Part shown: positions 1 through 9,500 of the stretch, one piece after another
How the letters are laid out: every line of letters starts with the position of its first letter
How positions within the stretch are numbered: position 1 is the stretch's first letter
Assembly: GCA_002118135.1 (NCBI GenBank)
Contig: BDIU01000175.1
Span: 1 to 17,451 of the forward strand
Length of the DNA: 17,451 nt
Direction: 5' to 3'
Source of the DNA: Trebouxia sp. TZW2008
Lineage: Eukaryota; Chlorophyta; Trebouxiophyceae; Trebouxiales; Trebouxiaceae
The notes under the pieces: model-generated
Databases searched by the model: none
Told to the model about the DNA's origin: nothing
What the model saw: only the letters and a program-made list of their open reading frames with translations
Made by a program: the position numbers and the translations under genes

Positions 1-1378
1 GCTGTAATTTTTGTCTCCTATCCGTACATGATACAATGTTGCTTCATGCAAATCATGCACTTGGTATCCATTGCGCCCCATGCATACGCCACACGCTTCT
101 AACTGCCTCTGATGATACTCAAGAAATCTAGGTGTCCCTTTATCCTCAGTTTCGAATTCAGAGTAGTCAAATGGTTCCATGCAAGCCACTCCTGCAACAA
201 CACAGTGTGAGCCGTGTCCATGATGTGTACATCATAAGTGCTGAGAGTGCTGGCAAGAGACTTCACCTAGCTTCGACCAACTCTCACCTGTTGATGCGTC
301 CAGAGGAAACTCTGCAAACCCATCCACCTCAGTCAACTGCACATCTTGCAACAGCTGGCTTGCCGCTGCCCCTGATATTGATGAGAAGGCAATACTCTTG
401 GCTATAACGCTTGCCTGGGACGACATTTCTGTAAATACAGCACACAGAGCTTGATGTTGCCAGTAACACTAGTGTAGAGCAAGGCAGAGAAAGTGCATAA
501 ACTCTCAACTCACCCTCTCTTAGCAATCGAAATTCGTCGCGCAGATATTCCTTGAGCTGCGTCAAGGGCTGCTCCAGTCCTACACATCATGCAAAAGCTT
601 AGCGACTTGTCAGGCCATACTCAGGTTCAAGGAGTGTCAAAAAACGACAATGAGATATCCAGTGCAAGATCAAGAAGTCATTGGCACACAGTGCATGACG
701 GCATGAGCGCAAGCCTGAGTCTTTGGCTGAAGAGACTAAGAGCTCCTACTCATCTTGCCAACCCCTATCAGCCAACAATGTGTTCATGCTCAAGATATGC
801 TCCTAGAGATGCATGGTGCAAGCCAGCCCTTGCCATAGCGCCGGACTATACCAAAGAGGATTGTGTGGCAGAAGCTGAGACGGTGAATTGAAGCTCACCA
901 GAGGACTGTCATGTCATGTGTCAGCAGCAACATTGCTCATGCAGTATGGTAACCCCTAAAGATAGTCAAGTTGGTTTTGATGGCGTGGCAGCATTGCCGT
1001 CTATGGACAAGGAGCCCTGTTGATGAGAGTGGCCATGGGACCTGCTGCCTTAAACTTGCATGTGGATTCTCATGATAAAGCAAAAGTTGACACTGACCTG
1101 ATGGTACGTCAGGTAGGAGTGTGCGTGACGCAAAGGACGACCGTCATGAGCCAGTTTCTGACCTATGCTTGCCAATTACTATGCAGGTGAAGATAGATAC
1201 CTGCTGACTTCAATTTGCCAATTTCTTTTTTCACATCTTCAGGAATTCCAGCTATAAGTTGTCGCCACTCATCCTTGCTCAAGTCATTGACTGTGCTTTC
1301 CAGCAGAAGACACTCAGCCTTCTCACTAGTAGTCTTGTTGCTGGACAGAATTTGCTGTCGAAGGGCTACTAGGTCCAT
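1..1378 (-). CDS. Unrecognised intron-containing gene, 5' part, runs off left edge
   Basis: Four minus-strand exons join in one reading frame: 1378-1201, 579-514, 428-288 and 191-1. Every junction is phase 1 with good sites (AG|GTATCT, GG|GTGAGT, AG|GTGAGA; acceptors GTAG, ACAG, GCAG). The joined reading of about 190 residues has no stop and stays open to position 1. It begins MDLVALRQQ, continues with helix-rich charged sequence (KDEWRQLIAG, LKEYLRDEFRLLRE), and ends with a section holding two nearby cysteines (EACGVCMGRN) and HDLHEATLYHVRIGD. I do not recognise the family. The ATG at 1378-1376 is my choice of start. A strong acceptor (CTCTGCAG, ending at 1386) lies just upstream, so an earlier exon is possible. 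A TATA-like TTTTATAC lies near 1460. Introns are 621, 85 and 96 nt; the long one (580-1200) shows nothing else I can support. Confidence 0.6.
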
Positions 1379-1871
1379 GTCCTCACTGCAGAGAAAACAA
1401 GCAGTGGAACCTTCCCTCACAGCAATTCAATTACAACCAAGTCAGCTTGCAGGCTACTGTATAAAAGGGTACCGTGCACTCAATGAGCCTGCTGTATCTT
1501 TGCACTACACTGGCCGCTCCTTGCAAAGGCTTGCTGACTGATACCTGACGCACTGATGAATATAACTGGGAGGACGTTCAGGCGTGAACTTGTGGATGTG
1601 CTGCAGTGAGAAAACAACGAGACTGCTGCCTGCTGGCACAATTTTGCAGTAGAGCCTGTCCGTGGACAACACGTAAGCTGAAAGGCTTGTGCGCTGACCT
1701 GAAGGCTTGGACTGCAGGTCTGCTTGTTGAGGTCTATCTGATTCAGTTGTAGCTGCAAATGTACGTGCTGTTCTTGCCGAAGGTCGCCATTGCCAATTGG
1801 TGCAGTCGTTTGGAGCGTAACAGGCCTACCAGAGAGGGCCACCGATCTCTTAGTACAAGATAGCTATACAG
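1379..1871. other. Region between divergent genes, content unresolved
   Basis: This stretch separates the minus-strand gene starting near 1378 from the plus-strand exon at 1872. It would hold the promoters or first exons of both. A plus-strand frame is open from about 1740 to 1909, and a minus-strand frame from about 1860 to 1480, overlapping it. Neither reads convincingly as protein throughout and I cannot choose between them. A minus-strand TTTTATAC near 1460 could serve as a TATA element for the left gene. Confidence 0.3.
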
Positions 1872-2606
1872 AGCACCGAGAGGGGAAAAAGATTGTACAT
1901 CGTTGCTAGACCAGTGGGACTTTTGGAATTACCACGAGCCCGTTCTGGCCACCAAGCCAAATGGAAACAGTTTTATGATACACTCACGCAAGCTATGACT
2001 GTCATCAAGAGAATGCATGCTGAAGCTGCCAATGCATCATGAAGCCTTGTCGTCAATCAGAAACTGTGAACTTGACTGCTGTGCATATTCTGATGCTTGC
2101 TATTGAAGCCTTGAGCGTGCTTTTGCAGGTACTGTCAGCTCAGTGACTACCCTGCTGATTGGGAATTGCTGCCAGTAGAATGGCATCGAGGCATTATGTA
2201 CAGCAATGAGCTGCATATGACAGTGCCTCTGGAGCAGCTTGAAAAGGATCTTGCAGAAGGCAGGTAAGCACAGGATACCAGCTATGAGCCCTGGCGCAGG
2301 ATAAACAGAAAGGCCATCTTTGAGAGGAAGGTCATCATCTACAGCATGCTGGGTGCAAGCAAGGCTGGCCAAGAGCTGGAAGACTTCATTCAGCCCTATC
2401 ACAACCAAGCAGAAGACATCATGCAACATGCTCAAGGCAAAAGGGGTCCAAAGCCATCGTATATGAGCAGCTTGTTGAAAGTGTTGATGGATGACTTCAA
2501 GCAGAAGTATAACACCCCAGTTGACTTTGAGAGGGAAATTCTCAACTGGAAGCATACCAAAACTCTGGCCAGCCAGGCAGCCAGCAAGCAGCCAGTCCAG
2601 CAATGA
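1872..2606 (+). CDS. Unrecognised plus-strand gene, 3' part, with a 36-nt intron or an in-frame stop
   Basis: The clearest coding block is 2129-2263 (after TTTTGCAG) plus 2300-2606, ending in TGA at 2604-2606. It reads as charged, protein-like sequence: PADWELLPVEWHRGIMYSNE, VPLEQLEKDLAEGR, then FERKVIIYSMLGASKAGQEL, KPSYMSSLLKVLMDDFKQKY and PVDFEREILNWK. I do not recognise the family. Between the two parts lies GGCAG|GTAAGC ... GCGCAG over 36 nt. Both sides are in the same frame, but reading through meets TAA at 2265-2267. A likely upstream exon is 1872-1987, after CTATACAG, reading from STERGKRLYI to KWKQFYDTL. It joins at 2129 in correct phase only if a GC donor (CAC|GCAAGC) is used. The 5' end is not resolved. 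A 167-aa minus-strand frame lies opposite but has a less protein-like composition. Confidence 0.45.
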
Positions 2607-2679
2607 ACACTTCTTTTGTGACCTTGTTTTTCACCCCAATGCATCAGACATGTTTGTTTGAGAATCACTGGTTCTCAAT

Positions 2680-3240
2680 GAAGCGCTGCTGCAGTAGGTG
2701 CTCCCGAATCATGGCAAGCACACAGGACTGCTCAGCCAGATGTTCATGCATCCTGAAGCAGTGCACAAAAGTGCATCATACACAGCAAACAGCTCTGCCA
2801 TGCACCAGATGCTGCTGCTGTCATGGCATACTGTGACTTGTGAGCTGGTTTTCATTAAAGCGCTGCTGCAGTAGGTGCTCCCAAACATGGCAAGCACACA
2901 GGACTGCTCAGCCAGATGTTCATGCATCCTGAAGCAGTGCACAAAAGTGCATCATACACAGCAAACAGCTCTGCCATGCACCAAATGCTGCTGCTGTCAT
3001 TGCATACTGTGACTTCTGAGCTGGTTTTCATGGAAACACTGCTGCAGTAGGTGCTCCCAAACCATGCCAAGCACACAAGACTGCTCAGCTAGCTGTTTGT
3101 GCATCCTGAAGTAGTGCATCATAAACAGCAAACAGCTCTGCCGTGCACCAAATGCTGCTGCTGTCATGGCATACTGGACTTTGAGCTGGTTTCCATTGAA
3201 GAGCTGCTGCAGCAGGTGCTGCCAAACCCTGTCAAGCTCA
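2680..3240. repeat. Four-copy tandem repeat, unit about 165-177 bp
   Basis: The word GCTGCAGTAG (GCTGCAGCAG in the last copy) recurs at 2688, 2865, 3041 and 3206, giving spacings of 177, 176 and 165 bp. Each unit also repeats a block with AAGCACACAGGACTGCTCAG, a CATCCTGAAGCAGTGCA segment, CAGCAAACAGCTCTGCC and GATGCTGCTGCTGTCAT. The middle copies are nearly identical and the fourth is the most diverged. The 177-bp unit is a multiple of three, so long frames stay open through it on both strands. On minus, about 3263-2997 reads as a fairly protein-like unit (VWQHLLQQLFNGNQLKVQYA) that partly repeats. I cannot say whether it is a true coding repeat or a non-coding array like those in the TTC27 introns. 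Confidence 0.85.
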
Positions 3241-3491
3241 TATAACTGCTGTACCACACACAATTCCTTTCTCCATGTTTAGCCGCAGGAGTCACTTTGA
3301 CATGATCATGAAAGATTTCTCCGACAGCAGAGTGTGAGGCCTGATTGGAGCAATGCCTATGCCTATCTGTTGCATGCAAACGCAACAAGTTGTCCTTGCA
3401 CTGAGTCGTTTGGCCAAAAGCATTCACTCTTGTAACATCTTCAGGTCTGACTTTCAGCAACAACAGGTTCAACCCAAGACACATTCTTGCC
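3232..3491 (-). other. Possible minus-strand exon, function unknown
   Basis: After an acceptor-like CTGTTGCAG (ending at 3492) the minus strand reads open for about 85 codons. It passes through MCLGLNLLLLKVRPEDVTRV, CKDNLLRLHATDRH and SAVGEIFHDHVKVTPAAKHG. It then reaches the edge of the 177-bp tandem array, where AGG|GTTTGG could be a donor. The histidine-rich stretch has the texture of a real protein, but I recognise no domain. No upstream start or downstream exon can be tied to it with confidence, and it may be chance or a decayed gene. Confidence 0.25.
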
Positions 3492-3497
3492 CTGCAA

Positions 3498-4189
3498 CAG
3501 TTTAACATGATAATGCAGCTTTATTTGCCTACACAAGTGACAAAGCATGTTGCATGTTCTGAGCTCAGGGGAGGTTCGGTTTTGGCAATCTTTGGAAAAC
3601 ATGATTATGCTGACTGTTGCAATCAATGGCCTCTGCTCAGGTCTCAGAAGCCATGCATGGCATTTGGGATGTCATTGCAACATGTTGTTTGTGTAAGAGT
3701 ATGGTATGCAGGCCAGGCTTTGTGCAGTTGGAAGCTTATGCGGCAGCGCCGTTGAAATCACTTATAGCCAGTTGGGTGGGTGCAGTTGTTTGTGCCAAAA
3801 GCAAAGCCTGTGCGGCTTTGATGTGCAGCAACAATGCAGCTGAATGCTGTGTCGTAAGGCGCCATCGCTGCTGTGTTATTTGCCTCACTTTGCTCTCTTC
3901 ACACATCACATGTCAACAGAGGCAGTTCCGGCCGAACAGATTCTGACCTTCGTTGGCCTCGCTTCAAGTCAGCAGACTTGGCGCAGGGAAACGCGCCTAG
4001 GTGCAACGAGCAGAAGCAAATGTCTTTCTATTATGTTAGTGCTGTGAGGTCAAGGTCGCAGATGCCGTGTAGCACAGCACGAGCGTCTCCGGCTTCACGA
4101 CAGGGAAATAGCAGGCGTGAGCTATGCAAGAGATGCAGCATCAGCGTAGTTTTGGTTGTCACCAGTTTGACGCATCTTTTTGGTACTGC
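3498..4189. other. No gene supported
   Basis: Short open frames occur on both strands. One is a plus-strand start at 3909 reading MSTEAVPAEQILTFVGLASS. Another is a minus-strand start near 3868 reading MAPYDTAFSCIVAAHQS. Neither can be extended through convincing splice sites into a longer protein. I see no RNA gene or repeat. Either short frame could be a first exon or noise. Confidence 0.3.
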
Positions 4190-4549
4190 TGCGCGGTGAC
4201 AGCGTGATCGTGTAAGCGTGATCAAGACTGACAGACGTGCTCCAAACTCCGGCGGACTCTGCCAGAAGACGCCCGTAACATATCGCCGACCATATGGCAC
4301 CCTGCGGCCTGCGTGCAAGCGGCGCAGTGTCTGCGTCAGCGCGCAAGAGCACAAGGGCCGGTGATCGCAGCGGGGATGGGATCGGGGCGTTTTCGGGCAA
4401 TAGAGAACGCCGGGACGTTTTTCTATTGCGGAAGGGCGTTTCTACATTGAACAGGTTTGCCTCTGCATCATTGCAAGCCAACAACCCGCGTTCGAAAACA
4501 AACATCGTGAGAACGCCAAGCCCATCGCCAAAACTCTGCATCAAACGTC
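4190..4549 (+). promoter_or_regulatory. CpG-rich promoter and 5' leader of MOG1
   Basis: About 360 bases directly before the MOG1 start are conspicuously rich in CpG compared with the genes around them; note the run of CG-containing words from 4195 to 4440. Long frames here on both strands (minus to 4544, plus from 4294) have arginine/serine/alanine-rich composition typical of GC-rich non-coding DNA. I read it as a promoter CpG island plus leader. It may act in both directions. No clear TATA box is seen. Confidence 0.5.
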
Positions 4550-5659
4550 ATGCAGGAGGAGCAGCTTGAGCTTAGACAGTTATATGGAGGCGCAGTACAG
4601 TTGAGCATGCCGCACCGCTTCCAGGATGTCAGTGACTTTCGACCAGTGCCTGATCATCAGGAGGTAGCACACATTGTGCAGCAGGATCGTGTCTCTTGTA
4701 CGTCAGGCATCGAATTATTCACAGGTCTGGACTGATGGCGCAATCGACCAGTCTCTCGTTGTTGAGATCGTGGTGAGCATGCGCAAGTGATCGCTGCTTA
4801 GGCCCTACGAAGAGGACTCTGCAGCGTGTCATGTGTTTGCATATGTGTTTGCAGGAGCACCAAGCCAGGTCAGATCAGGGTTGCGCGGAAGTTTACTTCC
4901 AGGACCTAGCTGACCGGAACGAAGCTGCACACTCTCAGATCCAGAACACTCAATTCCCAAGTGCGTCCTTGCCTGACTGAGCACAGAATGCAACTAGCTA
5001 AGCGCTGCCATTGCCCAGCACTGTGACAGGTACTGACTTTGCACTGCATTTTGACAATGTGCAGCTGACTGAAAGTGTATTGGCTAGCACAGCACTTTCT
5101 GATGCCATGTAATACTACAGGCGGAATTGGTGGCGGAGCTTTGAAGGCAATAGTCACGGGTTGTCAGTCCATTGCCAAGGGCAGGCAATTACAGGACACT
5201 GCGAACACTGTTCAGGTATGGAGCACTCAAACATGTGCATGACCGAACTGGTTGGAGACAATTGGTTGCTCCAGTATGTACCTAGCTGGGCCTGCTAAGC
5301 CTCCCTACATTCAGAACAAATTGATAAGATTGAAATGAATCTTGTGCAGGCACAACTATGATACACGATGTGCTGTCAGCGCTTGGCATGTATTGAGTAC
5401 AGAAGTTGTTGTCTGGGCATGATTGCAGTTGAATTGAATTGTGATGCATGTGACGCAGGTTCAGCTCGCTATTTTCAGGTATTCTGAACATGACACAGAC
5501 ATCCTAGTTTCTATGAACACACCCACATTCATCAATGCAGAAAGTGCTGCAGCAGAGCATGATGCGTCTGGGCAGAAAAATGATCACTTGAAAGCGCCTG
5601 AACTCTTTATGAGGATGCTCAAGACCTTTCAGGTCTCAGACTACTCACTGTTCGGCTGA
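4550..5659 (+). CDS. MOG1: MOG1 family Ran-binding nuclear import factor, complete, five exons
   Basis: MOG1 proteins (human RANGRF) bind Ran GTPase, promote nucleotide release and support nuclear protein import. The exons are 4550-4663, 4725-4772, 4855-4960, 5121-5215 and 5459-5659, ending in TGA. They sum to 564 nt, or 187 residues, the usual family length. All phases match (0, 0, 1, 0), all donors are GT, and the first intron is 61 nt. Family motifs appear in order: LYGGAVQLSMP, FQDVSDFRPVPDHQE (residues about 24-38), WTDGAIDQSLVVEIV, YFQDLADRNEA, TGCQSIAKGRQ and the C-terminal block FRYSEHDTDILVSMNTP. The tail runs through HLKAPELFMRMLKTF to SLFG, as in plant and animal relatives. The ATG at 4550 starts about ten residues before the conserved LYGG motif, as expected. 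The gene converges on TTC27. Confidence 0.93.
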
Positions 5660-6526
5660 CTTTGTTGGTGCGCAGCAGATAATATGCAAGGGCATGCAAA
5701 CTTGCTGGAATCAAATCACAAGCAAATATACGATAAGGCATTCCACCCTTCAGAATTACGAGACATATACAGTTCACCAGCAGGCAGGCATTCTTATTGT
5801 TCAAAATGGCTGGAAGCTGCGCCTCGCTATACACTGTCAGATTGCATATGTATATACTCCAGGGCTGCCTGCATAGACGCTTATGACGGCGTTTGCAACA
5901 GGGAAGCACATAAGTGAACCTAGCCTAGAGGCACCAACCAGTTACATGTCTTGTAACAGCTACTTGCTGTTTAATGATGTCATGAGTCGATACATGATTC
6001 TTTTCAGTCTACAAGCAGATCCATTGTTACAGCGTAGCTGCAGCTCAGTCTGAAGTACATTAAAGATGCAGCAGCAACTGTATAACCTATGCTCTGTGCA
6101 GAAGTGTGTGGCATATGCATCAGGTTAGATGTGAGTGGTGTCACAGATACTCTCTCATGCCCAAGTCAAAGAGCAGAACAAGCAGAAGCCCCTTAGATAC
6201 TCTCAGGCAGTCCAGCATGTCTGCAATTCTCCAGCTGCAGCTACGCCCAGCCCAAGCAAATGCATCAATCTTGCCCTGGCTCTAAGGCAAGACAATCAGC
6301 TACTGTGAAATTGCCTGACTCGTTATACAAGTAGAACTTTGCAGCGCAGCTTTATCAATCTTTTGCAGTGGCACCTGAGTGTGCAAGTGTGCTAAAGTGC
6401 TTGCTCCACCCAACCACTTAACATTCACTCGTAAATTGACAGCCCACACGATCCTCTGCATACACTGAGCAATTGACTTGCAACAAGCTGCAACAGCAGA
6501 TGACCACATACTTCCTAGTATTTTGC
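5660..6526. other. Convergent intergenic region / 3' UTRs
   Basis: The MOG1 stop (+) and TTC27 stop (minus) face each other across this region, which should hold both 3' UTRs. A plus-strand TGTAA, the usual green-algal polyadenylation word, occurs at 5952-5956, about 290 bases after the MOG1 stop. The open frames here, up to 96 codons, have no recognisable content. I see no RNA gene or mobile element. Confidence 0.5.
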
Positions 6527-6531
6527 TTACA
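6527..6531 (-). terminator. Likely TGTAA polyadenylation signal of TTC27
   Basis: TTACA on the plus strand, TGTAA on the coding strand, lies about 46 bases past the TTC27 TGA stop. In chlorophyte algae TGTAA is the dominant poly(A) signal, and this distance is plausible. The word is short, so chance occurrence is possible. Confidence 0.5.
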
Positions 6532-6576
6532 GATGAGACAGACAAGGGCAGCATTTCCTGCAGACCTTTGACATTC

Positions 6577-9500
6577 TCAACTCTTGGCAGCTTGTCTCTG
6601 CTCTGCTTCCAATGCTTCAACTTGCGTCAACAACTCTTGCATCTGCTGGTACAGAGCATACTCACTGTGCAATTCCGCAGCTTGCTTCAACGTCGTTCGC
6701 AAATGCATGCGAGCTGAAGCTAAGCTTTGGGCGCTGCCTTGACTGCTGCTAGCCATGTTCAGATGCAGCTGACACAGCTGTAGGGAAGCTTTGGCATATG
6801 TGTGAAAAGCAGCCGAGTCATTCTTCCATGAAGTGCCCTGTAGACCTCGAATCTGCTTTAGTAAAGCCTCTTTTGCACTGATTTGGAAACCCATGCTCCT
6901 GCAGCGCCAGCACGCAGCATGGATGACATTTTTCTCGGCTGAAAAGGCTCATATAGCCCGAGTGCATGGCGCTGCATGACATAGCATGGAACGCTGACAT
7001 ATTGCTCAGTCGTAATCTGTCCACTCACCAACACCAACTACAATGAACGAAGACAAACAATACAGATGTGACCAGCACTGGCAGCAATGCTCCTGCAGAA
7101 ATGTATAGAGGTCAACAAACCCTCAAAGACACAGTAAAGCAAGCTGATGCTTGAGCATTCTTGCAATACTCCTTTGAGTGATCAACAAACAGACAATCTC
7201 CTTGTTCATCAGATGTTACAGCTGTGGGAAACAGGCCTGTAGTACTGGGTGTACAACACAGAGAATGCTCAAGCGTTATTCAAACAAGCTTGGAGTGGCA
7301 GATGAGCAGATGCCTGGTGTGACTGATGGTTGTGTCATTGCTGTGGGTGACAATCTGGAGTACTGTAAATACAACACAGAGGTTATTGGAGCGTCACTCA
7401 AACAAAATGCAGCTCTGCTTGACTCAATTGCTAAGACATACAATAGTTCATTGTGGAACATCAACAAACAAGCTTTAATTGGTGTACCAGCACTTTGTCC
7501 AGTTCTCATGTTTGCTGCAGATGTGCTGACTGCGAGTAACAAACCTGTAATACTGTGCGTACAAGCCCCAGACAGCAGGGCTGCAGCCAGGGGCAGCGCT
7601 AGCAGCCTTCAGGGCTGCTGCAAGGGCTTGCTCTAACTGGCCCTGGGCATGATCTGATCCTATAGGCAACACATGGGTTATTGGAGATCCAACATGGGCT
7701 TTTGACTCGAAGCTTCCCTTGATGTGCTGATGTCTGCAACATTGTACCAATGGCAGGCTTATGCAAACAGCAAAGTGAATCACAATAGAAAGTCTGCTGT
7801 GGTGTGTAGCTGGAGCTGTATGGGGTCATGCAGACAACGTCAAGAGTCATTTGCAATTGCACCCATAATGCATATCGGTCAGCCAGTCATGATGGCAGCT
7901 GAAATCGCAAGTTGACAAGGTGAACAGCACTGCATGTCACTCAGTGAGCTGAATTCAACAGTCATGGGCAAAGTTTAGCAATGCAAACTATGTGACTGGT
8001 CGGCCAAAAGCAGTGGCTACAGCCATAAGGAATGCTAACGTTCCTACAAACGGGAACAGGAAGGAGAGAATCAAGGAAGAGAAGGAACAGGACTTGCCTG
8101 GAGCATCTTTGCCATCCAAGCCTTGCTGCTGCCTGACTTCTTGCAAGTGACTCAGCAGGAGCGTCAATATTTCCACTTCTATCTTCTGACCTTGCGTCAG
8201 CTCCAGCACCTGAAGAAGCATTTGCCATGCATTAGCTAGCCAATACAGCTGATTGCATGTGCCACATAACGGTGATGACACGTTCACAGGGGACGTATGG
8301 CAAGCAGCTCGCCCTTCAAGCAGCGACTGCAAAGGACACAAAAAGCAGGCAGCTTGCCATCTGAACCGCCCTTACAGCTGGTTGTTATATGCTAGTTTGG
8401 GCATGCATGTTGCCATTTGGACTGCCCTTATAGCTGGCAGATGGCTGCCAGGTTGGACAGCTGCTTGCCCACAGCTTTTGCAAAAGGCGCAAAAAGAAAA
8501 CAGCTTGCCTTCCAGAGAGCGAATCTCTGGAGGGCACAAAGGGCAGCCAGCTTGCCTTTTGAACTGCCCTGACAGCTGGCAGGTGGTTGCCACATTGGGC
8601 AGCTGCTTGCGCACAGCTGTTGCAAAATGCACAAAAGGCAAACAGCTTGCCCTTCCAAAACCAATGAGGAAGGCCGCAAAAGGCAAACAGCTTGCCTCTT
8701 ACTGAGTTGGTGATCTGGAAGCAGATTTCCAAACTGCACTGACGAGCAAGCTTTGGGAAGTCGCCGAGATTCCATATCGTAGCAACATTCAAGCATTTGT
8801 GCCGTGAAGAAACTGTTGCTCTCAAACAACTTGCCTTTTGTACTGCCCTGACAGCTGGCAGGTGGTTGCCAGTCTGTGCGGCTGCTTGCCCATAGTTTGC
8901 CCAGGTCTGCCAGCTATCGCGTTTGAATTTGACAGCCTCACTGAGCGCTGAGAAGGCCTCTGGAGCGTGAGCCAGTTGCAAGTGGATGGCTGCGATGTTG
9001 TTCCAGGCTTCCCCGTTGTCAGGCTCCTGTTGCGCACACCTTGTAAATGCCTGCACCAAGTAATTCTAATGAGTGTGCATATGTCAAGTGCCTTGGGCAA
9101 ACATGCCTTGTTCCGAGGTACAAAACAGGCTGAAGTGACCTGTGATTTCAAAACAACTCATGAGCACAAACCAGAGCATGCAGCTCTGTGTAAGAGAAAA
9201 CATGCAAGTTCTCATAATAGGACAGGTACAGTAAAACTTGTCATGGCAAGCAACCGTGTGCTTATTTGTCGTGTGCTTATTTGGGTGTCTCAAGAGATCA
9301 GAATCAGACAAGACAAGAAAGACACATTGCACAGAATGTGTGTTGGTGATGCTTGCCTGAGGTGCTCTCTAGCTTTTGTTTGTCTTGAGGCAATCAAGTC
9401 TATCACGGCAAGTGATTGTCTTATCTCGTTGCACTATAAACTAGAATGGAACTACACAAACAGAAACAAAACTTTAGTCCTGAAGACTGATATTACTTGC

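Noticed and set aside
2265..2267. TAA read as glutamine (ulvophyte-type code)
   Set aside because: The confirmed MOG1 and TTC27 genes have no in-frame TAA or TAG, and the Fanzor frame ends at TAA, so the standard code is the simpler reading.
2100..2603. 167-codon minus-strand open frame
   Set aside because: The opposite strand has a more protein-like, charged composition with an acceptor and a stop; the minus frame is very rich in Leu, Cys and His as expected for a shadow.
4122..4544. 140-codon minus-strand and 91-codon plus-strand frames before MOG1
   Set aside because: Both lie in CpG-rich DNA with R/S/A/P-biased composition and no motif; better explained as promoter.
7178..7636. 152-codon plus-strand open frame
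   Set aside because: It lies mainly in TTC27 intron 11 and overlaps exon 11 on the other strand; no recognisable domain and diverged repeats inside.
8253..8705. 150-codon plus-strand open frame
   Set aside because: It is a reading of the exon 9 junction array inside intron 9; its repeats are DNA-level copies.
8345..8834. CRISPR-like array (regular repeats with spacers)
   Set aside because: Units are diverged, about 140 bp, contiguous and derived from exon 9; there are no short identical repeats with unique spacers, and the genome is eukaryotic.
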